Assembly (NCBI GenBank): GCA_028819195.1
Contig: JAPPMF010000008.1
Location: 67,238-131,237 of the forward strand
Length of the DNA stretch: 64,000 nt
Reading direction: 5' to 3'
Origin: Bin55 sp028819195
GTDB taxonomy: Bacteria; Pseudomonadota; Gammaproteobacteria; Pseudomonadales; Azotimanducaceae
Below, piece by piece: positions 8,770-18,271 of this stretch (the first letter of the stretch is position 1; the number at the start of each line of letters is the position of its first letter). The notes under the pieces are model-generated. The model was given only the letters and a program-made list of their open reading frames with translations, made no database searches and was not told where the DNA came from. The position numbers were made by a program, and so were the translations under genes.

Positions 8770-9543
8770 TTGACTAGTAACTCCTTTCTATGTGTTGGGA
8801 TTGATCCAACACCGGCGCTTGTTGAACAGCTGTACCCGCAAACTGCAGACAGGTTCTTAGATTTTTGTAAAAGTATTGTCGAAAGAGTAGCACCTTATTG
8901 CTGTGCTTTAAAGACAAATCACGCATTTTTTGGTGCAGTTGGCCAAGAGCAACAGTTGGCTACATTCATTCGTTGGGTGCATGCCGAATACCCAGGATTA
9001 CCGGTAATTCTTGACGCTAAACGAAACGATATCGGGTCGTCCTCGGCACGTTATGCATATGAAGCTTTTCATCGTTTTGAAGCTGACGCGGTGACTGTTA
9101 ATGCGTTTATGGGCTGGGATACTGTTGAACCATTTTTGTCATACGAAGAAAAGGGTGTGTTCATACTGTGTAGAACCAGTAATCCTGGTTCGAATTGGTT
9201 ACAGACGATTGGTGAACCAGAGCCTGTGTATTTACGGATCGCCGAGCACGTGCAACGACTTGCACGAGAAAACATCATGCTAGTAGTGGGTGCAACTCAC
9301 TTGGATGCATTGGAGCGAGTTCGACAAACCGCGCCCGATGTCTGGTTACTAATTCCGGGAGTGGGCGCACAGGGGGGCGACACAGCTGAAGTACTGCGTC
9401 TAGCGCGTCGACAAGACGGCCTAGGGATTGTTATAAACTGTTCAAGAGGTATTACACAGCACGATGTGTCTGCAGAAATGTACCTAGACGAAGTCGAACA
9501 GTCAGCAGTCTTCTGGAATCGAGCATTAGTCGTTAAACCTTAA
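8770..9543 (+). CDS. pyrF: Orotidine 5'-phosphate decarboxylase (long type)
   Basis: The 257-residue protein decarboxylates OMP to UMP in pyrimidine synthesis. It carries CVGIDP near the start, the catalytic LDAKRND (Asp82, Lys84, Asp87) and the phosphate-binding region near the C-terminus (IVINCSRGI). The pattern fits the longer PyrF subfamily rather than the E. coli type of about 240 residues. The only start that keeps the conserved N-terminus is TTG 8770; no ATG lies upstream in frame. Confidence 0.9.
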   Translation: MTSNSFLCVGIDPTPALVEQLYPQTADRFLDFCKSIVERVAPYCCALKTNHAFFGAVGQEQQLATFIRWVHAEYPGLPVILDAKRNDIGSSSARYAYEAFHRFEADAVTVNAFMGWDTVEPFLSYEEKGVFILCRTSNPGSNWLQTIGEPEPVYLRIAEHVQRLARENIMLVVGATHLDALERVRQTAPDVWLLIPGVGAQGGDTAEVLRLARRQDGLGIVINCSRGITQHDVSAEMYLDEVEQSAVFWNRALVVKP

Positions 9544-9638
9544 TTCAGCGTAGGGTCGTCGACTTTGTCGAGTTGCTACGTTCTAAAACCTAGAATAATG
9601 GAATCTAGCGTTCAGCAGTTTCAAGAGTTCGTAGTGTC

Positions 9639-10814
9639 ATGAAAACCAAAAGCTTTCAGTGGGCTGATCCCTTTTTGCTTAATGATCAACTCACTCAAGA
9701 AGAACGATTGATCGCAGAATCCACAGCTGAATTTGCGGCACAACACCTCTTGCCTCGAGTGATCCAAGATACTCGCAATGAGTCTTTTGATCGTTCAATC
9801 ATGTTGGATTTTGGTCGTATGGGACTCCTTGGCGCTACCCTACCTTTGGAGTACGGTGGGACGAACGCGAGTTACGTTAGCTACGGGCTCATGACTCGAG
9901 AAATTGAACGAATCGATTCCGGCTATCGATCGGCGGTTAGTGCTCAGTCGTCGTTAGTCATGCATCCAATATTTACCTTTGGATCCCCAGAGCAAAAAGC
10001 GAAGTATTTGCCTCGACTAGCTACGGGAGAGTTAATTGGTTGCTTTGGTTTAACAGAGCCAAATCATGGTTCGGATCCGGGGAATATGGAGACGATCGCG
10101 GTCGCGACTGAATCAGGTTTTTTATTGAATGGAACGAAGACATGGATTACCAACGCACCCATCGCAGATCTCGCATTAGTTTGGGCGAAACTTGATGGTG
10201 CAATTTGCGGTTTTTTGGTGGAACGCGACACTCCAGGGTTTGCTACGTCCAAAATTGCAGGAAAAATGAGCATGCGAGCTTCTGCCACCGGGCAAATAGT
10301 GCTTAACGATGTGCATGTACCGTCGAGTAGTATCCTGCCTAACGGGAAAGGAATCGGCTCGGCCTTTTCATGTCTCAACCTCGCTCGTTTCGGTATAACT
10401 TGGGGAGCTATGGGAGCTGCTGAGTTTTGTTGGCACGCGGCACGTCAATACACTTTAGACCGAACTCAATTTGGTCGACCGATTGCGTCAAACCAGCTCA
10501 TTCAAAAGAAGTTAGTCGATATGCAGACGGACATTACTCTGGGACTCCAAGGATGTTTGCGTTTAGGTAGATTACTCGATGAAGAACAACTACCGGTAGA
10601 AAGTATTTCACTACTGAAGCGAAACAATTGTGGAAAGGCACTTGAAATCGCCCGTATGGCACGAGACATGCATGGTGCTAATGGTATTGTGGACGAATAC
10701 CATGTCATTCGGCACGTAACGAATTTAGAAACTGTCAATACCTACGAAGGTACACACGATATACATGCACTGATCTTAGGGCGTGCGCAAACAGGGATAC
10801 AAGCGTTTTGTTAG
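9639..10814 (+). CDS. gcdH: Glutaryl-CoA dehydrogenase (acyl-CoA dehydrogenase family)
   Basis: The 391-residue protein has the full acyl-CoA dehydrogenase fold: an N-terminal helical domain, the FAD/substrate block (GCFGLTEPNHGSDPGNMET, TKTWITNAPIADLALVWAK), and the C-terminal TYEGTHDIHALILGR with catalytic base Glu370. The TEPNHGSDP and YEGTHDIHALILGR signatures are those of glutaryl-CoA dehydrogenase, which oxidises and decarboxylates glutaryl-CoA to crotonyl-CoA in lysine and tryptophan breakdown. It overlaps the start of uvrC. Confidence 0.92.
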   Translation: MKTKSFQWADPFLLNDQLTQEERLIAESTAEFAAQHLLPRVIQDTRNESFDRSIMLDFGRMGLLGATLPLEYGGTNASYVSYGLMTREIERIDSGYRSAVSAQSSLVMHPIFTFGSPEQKAKYLPRLATGELIGCFGLTEPNHGSDPGNMETIAVATESGFLLNGTKTWITNAPIADLALVWAKLDGAICGFLVERDTPGFATSKIAGKMSMRASATGQIVLNDVHVPSSSILPNGKGIGSAFSCLNLARFGITWGAMGAAEFCWHAARQYTLDRTQFGRPIASNQLIQKKLVDMQTDITLGLQGCLRLGRLLDEEQLPVESISLLKRNNCGKALEIARMARDMHGANGIVDEYHVIRHVTNLETVNTYEGTHDIHALILGRAQTGIQAFC

Positions 10815-12685
10815 TTCCACAACAACAGTCCGTTCGAGTACGAACAAATTTGTCCGATGAGCAGACTGAGAAACAGGCTAGACTCGCATCACTCTTACGC
10901 GCGTTACCTACACGGACCGGTGTTTATCGACTGGTGGACGACGAAAACCGTATTCTGTACATTGGCAAGGCACGTAATCTCAAAGCGCGCGTTTCATCGT
11001 ACTTTAAGCCAACGGGCCTATCGACCAAAACGATCAATCTAGTATCAAAAACCGAGGACATCCAATATACCGTTGTCAACAGTGAAACTGAAGCATTACT
11101 ACTCGAGCAATCACTCATAAAAAGTGAAAAACCGCCGTTCAACGTTATGCTCAGAGACGACAAAAGTTATCCGTACATTTACCTGTCCGATCATGTGTTT
11201 CCACAAATTCGCGTACATCGTGGGAAAAAATCTCAGCATGGCACGTATTTTGGTCCGTTTCCCAGTGCTTCGGCAGTCCGGAATAGTATTTCATTACTGC
11301 AACGAGTCTTTCGATTACGACCTTGTTCCGATTCGTACTTTAAAAATCGTTCTAGACCTTGTCTACAGTACCAAATTCATCGTTGTAGTGGTCCGTGTGT
11401 CGGCATGATTGATGAATCAGATTATGCCGAAGACATTAGTCGGGCAACTCTGTTTCTGGATGGTAAAAGTCAAACTCTGATGGACGAACTTAAGCAGCAA
11501 ATGCACCAGGCTTCCACCGATTTAGAGTATGAATTAGCTGCTAGACTACGTGATCAAATTCAGTCTTTGCGTAAGGTTCAGGAAGATCAATCCATCTATA
11601 CATCGTCGGGTTCGGTTGACTTGTTTGGGGTCGCCTCCCGAGACAGTCACGTTTGTATTCAAGGTATGTTTATCAGAGACGGTCGCTTGCTCGGTCATCG
11701 AAACTGGTTTCCTTCGAATGAACTCGGTTTAGAACCGAATGTGTTTCTTGGGAAATTTCTTGCACAGTTTTATTTGGGTAGTGTCGAACGAGAAATTCCT
11801 AGAACAGTGATTACTCACATGGATTTTGACGATCGCCAGATATTGGCAGAAGCCTTGTCGACACACGTTGGTAGAACGATCGATGTAGTCACTCAAGTTA
11901 GGACAAAACGAGCAAAATGGTTGGAATTAGTGCGGGAGAACGTTGAACACTCGTTGTCAACTTACATACAAGCCCGCCAGCAGGAAGCTGATCGTTTCAT
12001 CGAATTGCAGTTGCTATTGGGATTGTCAGAACCACCGCAAAGGATCGAGTGTTTTGACATCAGTCATTCACAAGGAGAAGCAACGGTAGCGAGTTGTGTA
12101 GTATTCGATCACACTGGTCCGGTGAAATCTGAATATCGCCGTTTTAAGATAGCTGGAGTGAACCGTGGCGATGACTATCATGCCCTAGAACAAGCAGTTT
12201 CTCGTCGATTCACTCGTGTGCAAGCTGAAGGTTTATCGTTACCTGATATACTTATCATAGATGGTGGAACCGGTCAGATTAACATTGTGTATGAAAGCAT
12301 CTCGGCGATGCTCGATGAAGATATAGTGTTACTTGGAATAGCTAAAGATCCAACTCGCAAATCAGGCAAAGAAACAATTTGGCAGTTTGGTAAAGGTAGA
12401 CTAGTAATCAACCCTACCAGTGGGGCTATGCATTTGCTCCAACAGATTCGCGATGAAGCCCATCGATTTGCAGTTACCGGACACAGAATAGCACGACAAA
12501 AAGCACGTCGAAGTAGCCAATTAGATGCGATTAGTGGTGTTGGACTAAAACGTCGGCGAAATTTACTGGTACACTTTGGTTCAGTAGCTACAATTCGTCA
12601 AGCGAGTGCAGCAGAAATTGCCAAGGTACCTGGTATTAATCGAAAATTAGCCGAGCACATTTACGGACACTTCAATGCGGTTTAG
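10808..12685 (+). CDS. uvrC: UvrABC excinuclease subunit C
   Basis: The 625-residue protein has a GIY-YIG nuclease domain near residues 37-70 (TGVYRLVDDENRILYIGKAR), which makes the 3' incision. A UvrB-interacting UVR motif follows near residues 237-250 (YELAARLRDQI), then the RNase H-like 5' nuclease (IECFDISHSQGE) and C-terminal helix-hairpin-helix motifs (ISGVGLKRRRNLL). The start is TTG 10808, overlapping gcdH by 7 bp; a few codons either way are possible. The uvrC-pgsA pair is conserved in gammaproteobacteria. Confidence 0.94.
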   Translation: MLVPQQQSVRVRTNLSDEQTEKQARLASLLRALPTRTGVYRLVDDENRILYIGKARNLKARVSSYFKPTGLSTKTINLVSKTEDIQYTVVNSETEALLLEQSLIKSEKPPFNVMLRDDKSYPYIYLSDHVFPQIRVHRGKKSQHGTYFGPFPSASAVRNSISLLQRVFRLRPCSDSYFKNRSRPCLQYQIHRCSGPCVGMIDESDYAEDISRATLFLDGKSQTLMDELKQQMHQASTDLEYELAARLRDQIQSLRKVQEDQSIYTSSGSVDLFGVASRDSHVCIQGMFIRDGRLLGHRNWFPSNELGLEPNVFLGKFLAQFYLGSVEREIPRTVITHMDFDDRQILAEALSTHVGRTIDVVTQVRTKRAKWLELVRENVEHSLSTYIQARQQEADRFIELQLLLGLSEPPQRIECFDISHSQGEATVASCVVFDHTGPVKSEYRRFKIAGVNRGDDYHALEQAVSRRFTRVQAEGLSLPDILIIDGGTGQINIVYESISAMLDEDIVLLGIAKDPTRKSGKETIWQFGKGRLVINPTSGAMHLLQQIRDEAHRFAVTGHRIARQKARRSSQLDAISGVGLKRRRNLLVHFGSVATIRQASAAEIAKVPGINRKLAEHIYGHFNAV

Positions 12686-13256
12686 ATTACGTGCACTAGT
12701 ATCACCAAATATGCTTTCGGTTTACCGAATAGCTTTAGTACCAATTTTTGTCATTGTCTATCTCGTAACCGACGAACATCGTTGGTTAGCGGGTGTGGTT
12801 TTTGCGATTGCGTCATTGACCGATTGGCTCGATGGTTTCCTTGCTCGCCGGTACGGAATCTCCACGAGCTTTGGTGCATTTCTTGATCCGGTCGCGGATA
12901 AGTTGGCAGTTATCGCTGCTTTAGTTGTGTTGATTGGTTCTTTCGGGAGTTTACTTCTGACTCTACCAGGACTTGTGATTGTCGGGCGCGAACTGTTGAT
13001 TTCATCTTTGCGTGAATGGATGGCAGAAATGAATGTCCGTTCAAAGGTAGCTGTGAACAATTTGGCGAAGGTGAAGACTTTTCTGCAAATGTTGGCGATT
13101 TTTATCTTGTTGTCCAATCCACCTAAATTGAGTTTACCCTTAGTGATTATCGGGATTGTGTTGATGTACTTTGCGACACTATTCACGCTTTGGTCGCTGG
13201 TTGTTCACATGCGCGCGGCATGGCCGACGATTCGGTCTGAGTTTTTCAGTAAGTAA
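12675..13256 (+). CDS. pgsA: CDP-diacylglycerol-glycerol-3-phosphate 3-phosphatidyltransferase
   Basis: The 193-residue membrane protein carries the complete CDP-alcohol phosphatidyltransferase signature: Asp50, Asp53, Gly54, Ala57, Arg58, Gly67, Asp71 and Asp75 (DWLDGFLARR, then GAFLDPVADK). Several hydrophobic helices flank the motif. It makes phosphatidylglycerol phosphate, the committed step of phosphatidylglycerol and cardiolipin synthesis. It overlaps the uvrC end by 11 bp, and tRNA-Cys follows as in other gammaproteobacteria. Confidence 0.93.
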   Translation: MRFRLRALVSPNMLSVYRIALVPIFVIVYLVTDEHRWLAGVVFAIASLTDWLDGFLARRYGISTSFGAFLDPVADKLAVIAALVVLIGSFGSLLLTLPGLVIVGRELLISSLREWMAEMNVRSKVAVNNLAKVKTFLQMLAIFILLSNPPKLSLPLVIIGIVLMYFATLFTLWSLVVHMRAAWPTIRSEFFSK

Positions 13257-13260
13257 ATGC

Positions 13261-13289
13261 TTTAACGGTAGGTAACTGAACGTTACAAT
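13261..13289 (+). promoter_or_regulatory. Candidate sigma70 promoter for tRNA-Cys
   Basis: TTTAAC (13261-13266) and TACAAT (13284-13289) are separated by exactly 17 bp, just after the pgsA stop, leaving a tRNA leader of about 30 nt. This is motif recognition only. Confidence 0.4.
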
Positions 13290-13325
13290 GCACTGTTTAT
13301 AGGAAGCGAATGATTACGTAAATTC

Positions 13326-13399
13326 GGCTGGGTGGCAGAGTGGTCATGCTGCGGACTGCAACTCCGTTTACGCCGGTTCGATTCCGACCCCAGCCTCCA
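13326..13399 (+). tRNA. tRNA-Cys (anticodon GCA)
   Basis: A complete cloverleaf: acceptor GGCTGGG (13326-13332) pairs with CCCAGCC (13389-13395). The anticodon stem-loop reads GGACTGCAACTCC with anticodon GCA, and the T-arm has GGTTCGATTCC. The discriminator is U, the hallmark of tRNA-Cys, and CCA is encoded (13397-13399). In E. coli the order is uvrC-pgsA-Gly-Cys-Leu(UAA) tRNAs; here Gly is absent and Leu(UAA) lies 5 kb away in the opposite orientation. Confidence 0.97.
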
Positions 13400-13406
13400 T
13401 TTGTCG

Positions 13407-14351
13407 TTACTTGAAGAGTGTTGACACACTATAACCCGAATGAATAGCTTTGATCGCATCCGCGAACAAATGGGCAACACTTACTACTTCAATCTTGTCG
13501 CTTATGACTTTGGGATCGATAGGGATCGAGTCGGTTACGACTAAACGTTCGATTGGCGAATCGGTGATTCTTTCATTTGCGCGACCGGATAGAACGGGAT
13601 GTACTGCAGCTGCTTCGATCTGTTGTGCCCCATGTTCACGCAAAAACCGCGCGGCTTCTAGCATGGTTCCACCGCTCGCAATTTCGTCGTCGACAAGTAG
13701 GGCATTTTTACCGTTGACATCTCCGATTAGTCCTACGGCTAAGGCGCGTTCAGCATCGTCAACTCGACGCTTGTCAACGATGGCGATGGGTAGATCTAAT
13801 CGGTTAGCGTATTCACGAACATCTTTGGCTTCACTCACATCACTCGCGACCAATACAGAATTTGACAAACTAGCTTTATCGCGTAAGGTATCACAGACCA
13901 TTGGAGTGGCGTTCAATTGATCTACTGGAATGCGGAAGAATCCTGCTACTTGAGGAGAATGTAGGTTCATGGTCAAGACGCGATGAACACCTGCAGTTTC
14001 GAGTAGATCTGCCATGAGACGGGCTGTTACCGATATTCTTGGGCGATCTTTTTTGTCTGATCGCGCATAGAAAAAGTAAGGTAGTACCGCGGTTATACGC
14101 CGAGCTGAGGCATGTTTTAGTGCGTCGATAATGATTAAGAGTTCTACAATATAGTCGGATAAAGGAGAGCAAGACGTCTGCACGACGAAAACGTCAGATT
14201 CACGAACGTTTTCTTTGCATTGAAACATGATGTTTTCGTTGCCAAAACGAATGATCTCGGTTTCGGTGAGGGGGATTCCAAGATGTTCGCCGATTTTGCG
14301 AGTGAACGCTTCGTGCGACGTTCCGGAAATGAGTTTGATGTCGTTAGGCAT
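13407..14351 (-). CDS. prs: Ribose-phosphate pyrophosphokinase (PRPP synthetase)
   Basis: The 314-residue class I enzyme makes PRPP from ribose 5-phosphate and ATP, for nucleotide, histidine and tryptophan synthesis. Visible signatures are RSDKKDRPRIS (ATP/flexible-loop region), NLHSPQVAGFF, and the PRPP-binding loop VDDEIASGGTML. It is convergent with tRNA-Cys, only 7 bp separating their 3' ends. The ATG has an AGAAAGA-like site upstream. Confidence 0.95.
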   Translation of the reverse strand: MPNDIKLISGTSHEAFTRKIGEHLGIPLTETEIIRFGNENIMFQCKENVRESDVFVVQTSCSPLSDYIVELLIIIDALKHASARRITAVLPYFFYARSDKKDRPRISVTARLMADLLETAGVHRVLTMNLHSPQVAGFFRIPVDQLNATPMVCDTLRDKASLSNSVLVASDVSEAKDVREYANRLDLPIAIVDKRRVDDAERALAVGLIGDVNGKNALLVDDEIASGGTMLEAARFLREHGAQQIEAAAVHPVLSGRANERITDSPIERLVVTDSIPIDPKVISDKIEVVSVAHLFADAIKAIHSGYSVSTLFK

Positions 14352-14537
14352 CGGTCTTTCTAATCGTTAACGTTGTGCGACTTATTTGGATTTAATAAGT
14401 TGATTGTTATATTTGTTAAGAGTTCACTTTCCGAATGGAAATAATTTTAGTAATCTAAGTTTAGACTATCACACCAATCGCAACAGCATGATTGAATATA
14501 ACGGGAATAAACAGGTAATTCGTTGGGGACACCTGGT

Positions 14538-16601
14538 ATGAGAACTACTTTAGCGATCGATATTGGTGGAACTTTCACTGATGTGGTTTTACAAGATTCA
14601 GATGGGATTCATTCGACCAAGATTTTAACTTCTCATCAAGACCCAAGTGATGCTGTAATTGATGGAATCCAAAAAATATTTGAAAATTGTAGGTCTAGTT
14701 ATGAGGAAGTTTCACTTGTCCTGCATGGTACTACATTAGCTACAAATGCTTTGATTGAACGGCGCGGTGCAAAAACGGCTTTGTTAACTACGGCTGGTCA
14801 TCGCGACATACTTGAAATGGCATTCGAAAATCGTTTCGAGCAGTACGATGTTAATATTGAACGACCTAGACCATTAGTGTCTCGTAAGCTCAGAATTCCG
14901 ATTGAAGAACGAATGAATGCACAGGGTGAAATCTTTACCGCTTTGTCTATGGAGTCGGTCGATAGGGCATTAGATGCGGTTGCGCGAGAAAGAGTTGAAA
15001 GTGTTGCGATTGGTTTTTTACACTCCTACGTAAACGACAAACACGAACGAATTGTCGCGGACGCTGTTCGAAGTCGTCTACCGAACGTTGAGATTAGTTT
15101 ATCGAGCGAGGTGTGTCCAGAAATAAGAGAGTATGAACGCTTTAGCACGACTTGTGCTAACGCGTATGTGCTGCCGTTGATGGCTCGATACCTGAAAAAC
15201 CTTGCTGAGCGATTAGGAAAGCTTGGTTTTTCCTGTCCTTATTTGATGATGACTTCGGGTGGGGGATTGACAAGTTTCGACACGGCGCGTCGATTTCCCA
15301 TAAGGTTGGTCGAGTCTGGACCGGCTGGTGGTGCTATTCTCGCTGAACGGCTAGCCACAGAGCTTGCCTTAGATAAGGTGTTATCGTTCGATATGGGCGG
15401 TACGACAGCTAAATTGTGTCTGGTAGACGATGGTCACACTCTGTTATCCCGTTCATTTGAAGTTGATCGAGTATACCGATTTAAGAAAGGTAGTGGGTTA
15501 CCCATTCGTATCCCGGTAATCGAAATGGTCGAAATAGGTGCAGGGGGAGGTTCGATTGCGACGGTTGATCAACTTGATCGTGTGCAAATTGGACCGGAAA
15601 GTGCTGGTTCAAATCCTGGACCAGCTTGTTATGGTTTAGGGGGTGAATTCGCAACAGTCACTGATGCAGATTGCTTATTAGGACGGTTGGACGAAGATTA
15701 TTTCGCAGCTGGTTCCATTAAACTCGATCGTGAAGCAGCTGTAAACGCTGTATCGACTCATGTATCGAATCCTTTAGGTTTGACGAATACTGAAGCTGCT
15801 CTTGGTATAGCTGAAATAGTTGATGAGAATATGGCCGCAGCCGCTCGGAGCCACGCCTCTGAATGGGGTAAATCGTTAAATGATCGCACGCTAATTGCGT
15901 TTGGCGGTGCAGCTCCTTTACATGCGGCGAGACTCATGGAAAAAATGAGTTTAGCACGAGTCGTGATCCCAACTCATGCCGGAGTAGGGTCGGCGATTGG
16001 ATTTCTCAGCGCGCCAATCGCGTTCGAAGTAGTGCGCAGTCGCCATATGTTGTTGTCACACTTTAACTCTAACCTCATTGGTGATGTGTTTGACGATATG
16101 CGTGAAGAGGCTCGTTCAGTTATTAGTACTTCGACAGTTGGCAAAACCCTTGATGAAACCGCACATGCATATGTTCGTTATGTCGGACAAGGACACGAAG
16201 TATCGGTGTTGCTAGATTTGAATGCGTTAAATGCTGATAATTTACGTGAGAAATTTGAAGAAAATTATATATCTATGTATGGTCAAATCATTCCAAACGC
16301 CGATCTAGAGGTCATGTCATGGACGTTAAACGTTTCTGCTTTTACAGATCACATTACGACCTCTGCCACTTTAGCATCGTCGACAGATGGAATAGATGTA
16401 GACGTTCGAGAGTTAACCTGCGTTGAACAATCTGGTTCCAAGAAAGCGAAAGTTATTTCCCGTGAATCGCTTGAACCAAATTTTGTGATAGAGGGACCTG
16501 TACTCATCGTTGAACCGCATACCACAACAGTTGTACCAACTGGTTTTCACATTCAACGAATGGATACAGATCATTTACTTCTTGAAAGGATTGAAACATG
16601 A
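14538..16601 (+). CDS. hyuA: Hydantoinase/5-oxoprolinase family protein, subunit A
   Basis: This protein of 687 residues is counted from ATG 14538; a TTG at 14523 is in frame but less likely. It begins with the actin-like ATP-binding motif LAIDIGGTFTDVV and carries HGTTLATNALIERRGA, MMTSGGG, ESGPAGGA, FDMGGTTAKLCL and AFGGAAPLHA, all typical of HyuA/oxoprolinase A. These enzymes hydrolyse cyclic amides such as hydantoins or 5-oxoproline with ATP, together with the B subunit. The stop overlaps the hyuB start (ATGA). The substrate cannot be told from sequence. Confidence 0.9.
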   Translation: MRTTLAIDIGGTFTDVVLQDSDGIHSTKILTSHQDPSDAVIDGIQKIFENCRSSYEEVSLVLHGTTLATNALIERRGAKTALLTTAGHRDILEMAFENRFEQYDVNIERPRPLVSRKLRIPIEERMNAQGEIFTALSMESVDRALDAVARERVESVAIGFLHSYVNDKHERIVADAVRSRLPNVEISLSSEVCPEIREYERFSTTCANAYVLPLMARYLKNLAERLGKLGFSCPYLMMTSGGGLTSFDTARRFPIRLVESGPAGGAILAERLATELALDKVLSFDMGGTTAKLCLVDDGHTLLSRSFEVDRVYRFKKGSGLPIRIPVIEMVEIGAGGGSIATVDQLDRVQIGPESAGSNPGPACYGLGGEFATVTDADCLLGRLDEDYFAAGSIKLDREAAVNAVSTHVSNPLGLTNTEAALGIAEIVDENMAAAARSHASEWGKSLNDRTLIAFGGAAPLHAARLMEKMSLARVVIPTHAGVGSAIGFLSAPIAFEVVRSRHMLLSHFNSNLIGDVFDDMREEARSVISTSTVGKTLDETAHAYVRYVGQGHEVSVLLDLNALNADNLREKFEENYISMYGQIIPNADLEVMSWTLNVSAFTDHITTSATLASSTDGIDVDVRELTCVEQSGSKKAKVISRESLEPNFVIEGPVLIVEPHTTTVVPTGFHIQRMDTDHLLLERIET

Positions 16602-18271
16602 AGGGATCACAGGCGTTTAATCGACAGTTAGTTTGGGATCGTTTATTGGCGATAGTCGAAGATCAAGCACAGGCCTTGATGCGTACGGCGTTTTCACCGG
16701 TTGTTCGTGAAGCGGGTGATCTTTCCGCTGGAGTGTTTGATACTCAAGGGAATATGTTAGCGCAAGCCGTTACGGGAACACCTGGTCATGTCAATGCCAT
16801 GGCCCAGGCGGTACCGCATTTTCTGCTGCTAGTACCAATTAGCGCAATGAAACCCGGGGACGTTTTAATTACCAATGATCCTTGGTTGGCGACAGGACAT
16901 CTTAACGATTTCACGTTAGTCACACCTACATTTGTGAACGGGCAAGTGGTCGCCTTATTCGCCTCCACAAGTCACATTGCTGATGTAGGCGGGAGGGGGT
17001 TTGGTCCGGATGCCAACGATGTGTATGAAGAAGGGATTCGGATTCCGATCATGTACTTGTTTCGTGAAGGTGTAGTGAACGAATCGCTCATAAAACTAAT
17101 CAAAGCCAATGTCCGCGATCCTGTAGTGGCTGAGGGTGATTTGTATTCACTCGCAGCCTGCAATGAGTTTGGGTCGCAGAAACTCATTCAAGCCTGTGAA
17201 GAGTTTGGTATCAAAAGATTCGATGAAATTGGAAATTCGATATTAGAAATTTCCAAGGAAGCGATGCAAGCGGAGGTTAAAAAATTAGCACCGGGAACCC
17301 ATTGCTATTCGATGGATATTGATGGCTACGATCGACCTATACATCTGCAATGTGCATTGACTATCAAGCAAGATTGCATCGAAATCGATTTTGATGGGAC
17401 TTCACCTATCTCTCAGTACGGCATTAATGTACCTTTACCTTATGCTGAAGCTTATGCTTGTTTTGGGGTTCGATGCCTTGTTGGAAACGATATTCCGAAC
17501 AATGCAGGATCATTATCGACTATTAATGTTCGAGCCCCCAAGGGATCGATACTCAATGCAGAACCACCTTGTGCAGTTTCTGCACGTCATGCGATCGGGC
17601 AAATGCTTCCTGATGTTGTGATTGGATGTTTAAGTCAAGTCCTAAAAGATCAAGTTCCTTGCGAGGGTGCTTCTTGTATATGGAATCCGGTATTGATGAG
17701 TTCTCCTATCGCGAGTAGAAATTTTGATTCACCGCCTTTTGTCATCAATCCAATCTTCAATGGTGGTACCGGCGCGAGGAATGGTAAGGATGGATTGTCG
17801 ACAACGGCGTTCCCTTCAGGGGTGCGTACCACTTCAACCGAAGTGAATGAGGTTACTTCCCCATTGATCTTTTTGAAACGAGAATTTTTACCTGATACCG
17901 GGGGACCGGGGCAGTTTCGAGGTGGGTTAGGGCAAGTGATCGAAATTCAACATATGCATCGAGCACCCTTCGAGATTTCGAAAATGTTTGAAAGAGTACA
18001 ACATCCTGCCCATGGAAGAAAAGGTGCTGGACCTGGTAGTCTTGGTCGAGTTTATTTGAAAGACGGTGAGGAATATGCAGGTAAAGGTAAGGAATATATT
18101 CCGTCGGGGGCAACTTTGGTTATGGAAACTCCTGGTGGAGGCGGTCTTGGTAAACCAACTGATAGGGATCGAAAATTAGTTGAGAATGATTTGATGGAAG
18201 AGTTAATTTCCGCCGAGCAAGCAACATCCGTGTATCAATTTCATGGCTCAGTGGACAAGGAAAGCGGCTAA
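16598..18271 (+). CDS. hyuB: Hydantoinase/5-oxoprolinase family protein, subunit B
   Basis: The 557-residue protein matches HyuB/oxoprolinase B: SPVVREAGDLSAGVFD and AQAVTGTPGHVNAM near the start, then DPWLATGHLNDFTL, a C-terminal PGGGGLG and the FRGGLGQVIEI region. It pairs with HyuA by a 4-bp overlap. Its TAA stop (18269-18271) directly abuts the CCA end of the convergent tRNA-Leu(UAA) gene with no spacer, so terminator sequence for either gene must lie inside the other. Confidence 0.9.
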   Translation: MKGSQAFNRQLVWDRLLAIVEDQAQALMRTAFSPVVREAGDLSAGVFDTQGNMLAQAVTGTPGHVNAMAQAVPHFLLLVPISAMKPGDVLITNDPWLATGHLNDFTLVTPTFVNGQVVALFASTSHIADVGGRGFGPDANDVYEEGIRIPIMYLFREGVVNESLIKLIKANVRDPVVAEGDLYSLAACNEFGSQKLIQACEEFGIKRFDEIGNSILEISKEAMQAEVKKLAPGTHCYSMDIDGYDRPIHLQCALTIKQDCIEIDFDGTSPISQYGINVPLPYAEAYACFGVRCLVGNDIPNNAGSLSTINVRAPKGSILNAEPPCAVSARHAIGQMLPDVVIGCLSQVLKDQVPCEGASCIWNPVLMSSPIASRNFDSPPFVINPIFNGGTGARNGKDGLSTTAFPSGVRTTSTEVNEVTSPLIFLKREFLPDTGGPGQFRGGLGQVIEIQHMHRAPFEISKMFERVQHPAHGRKGAGPGSLGRVYLKDGEEYAGKGKEYIPSGATLVMETPGGGGLGKPTDRDRKLVENDLMEELISAEQATSVYQFHGSVDKESG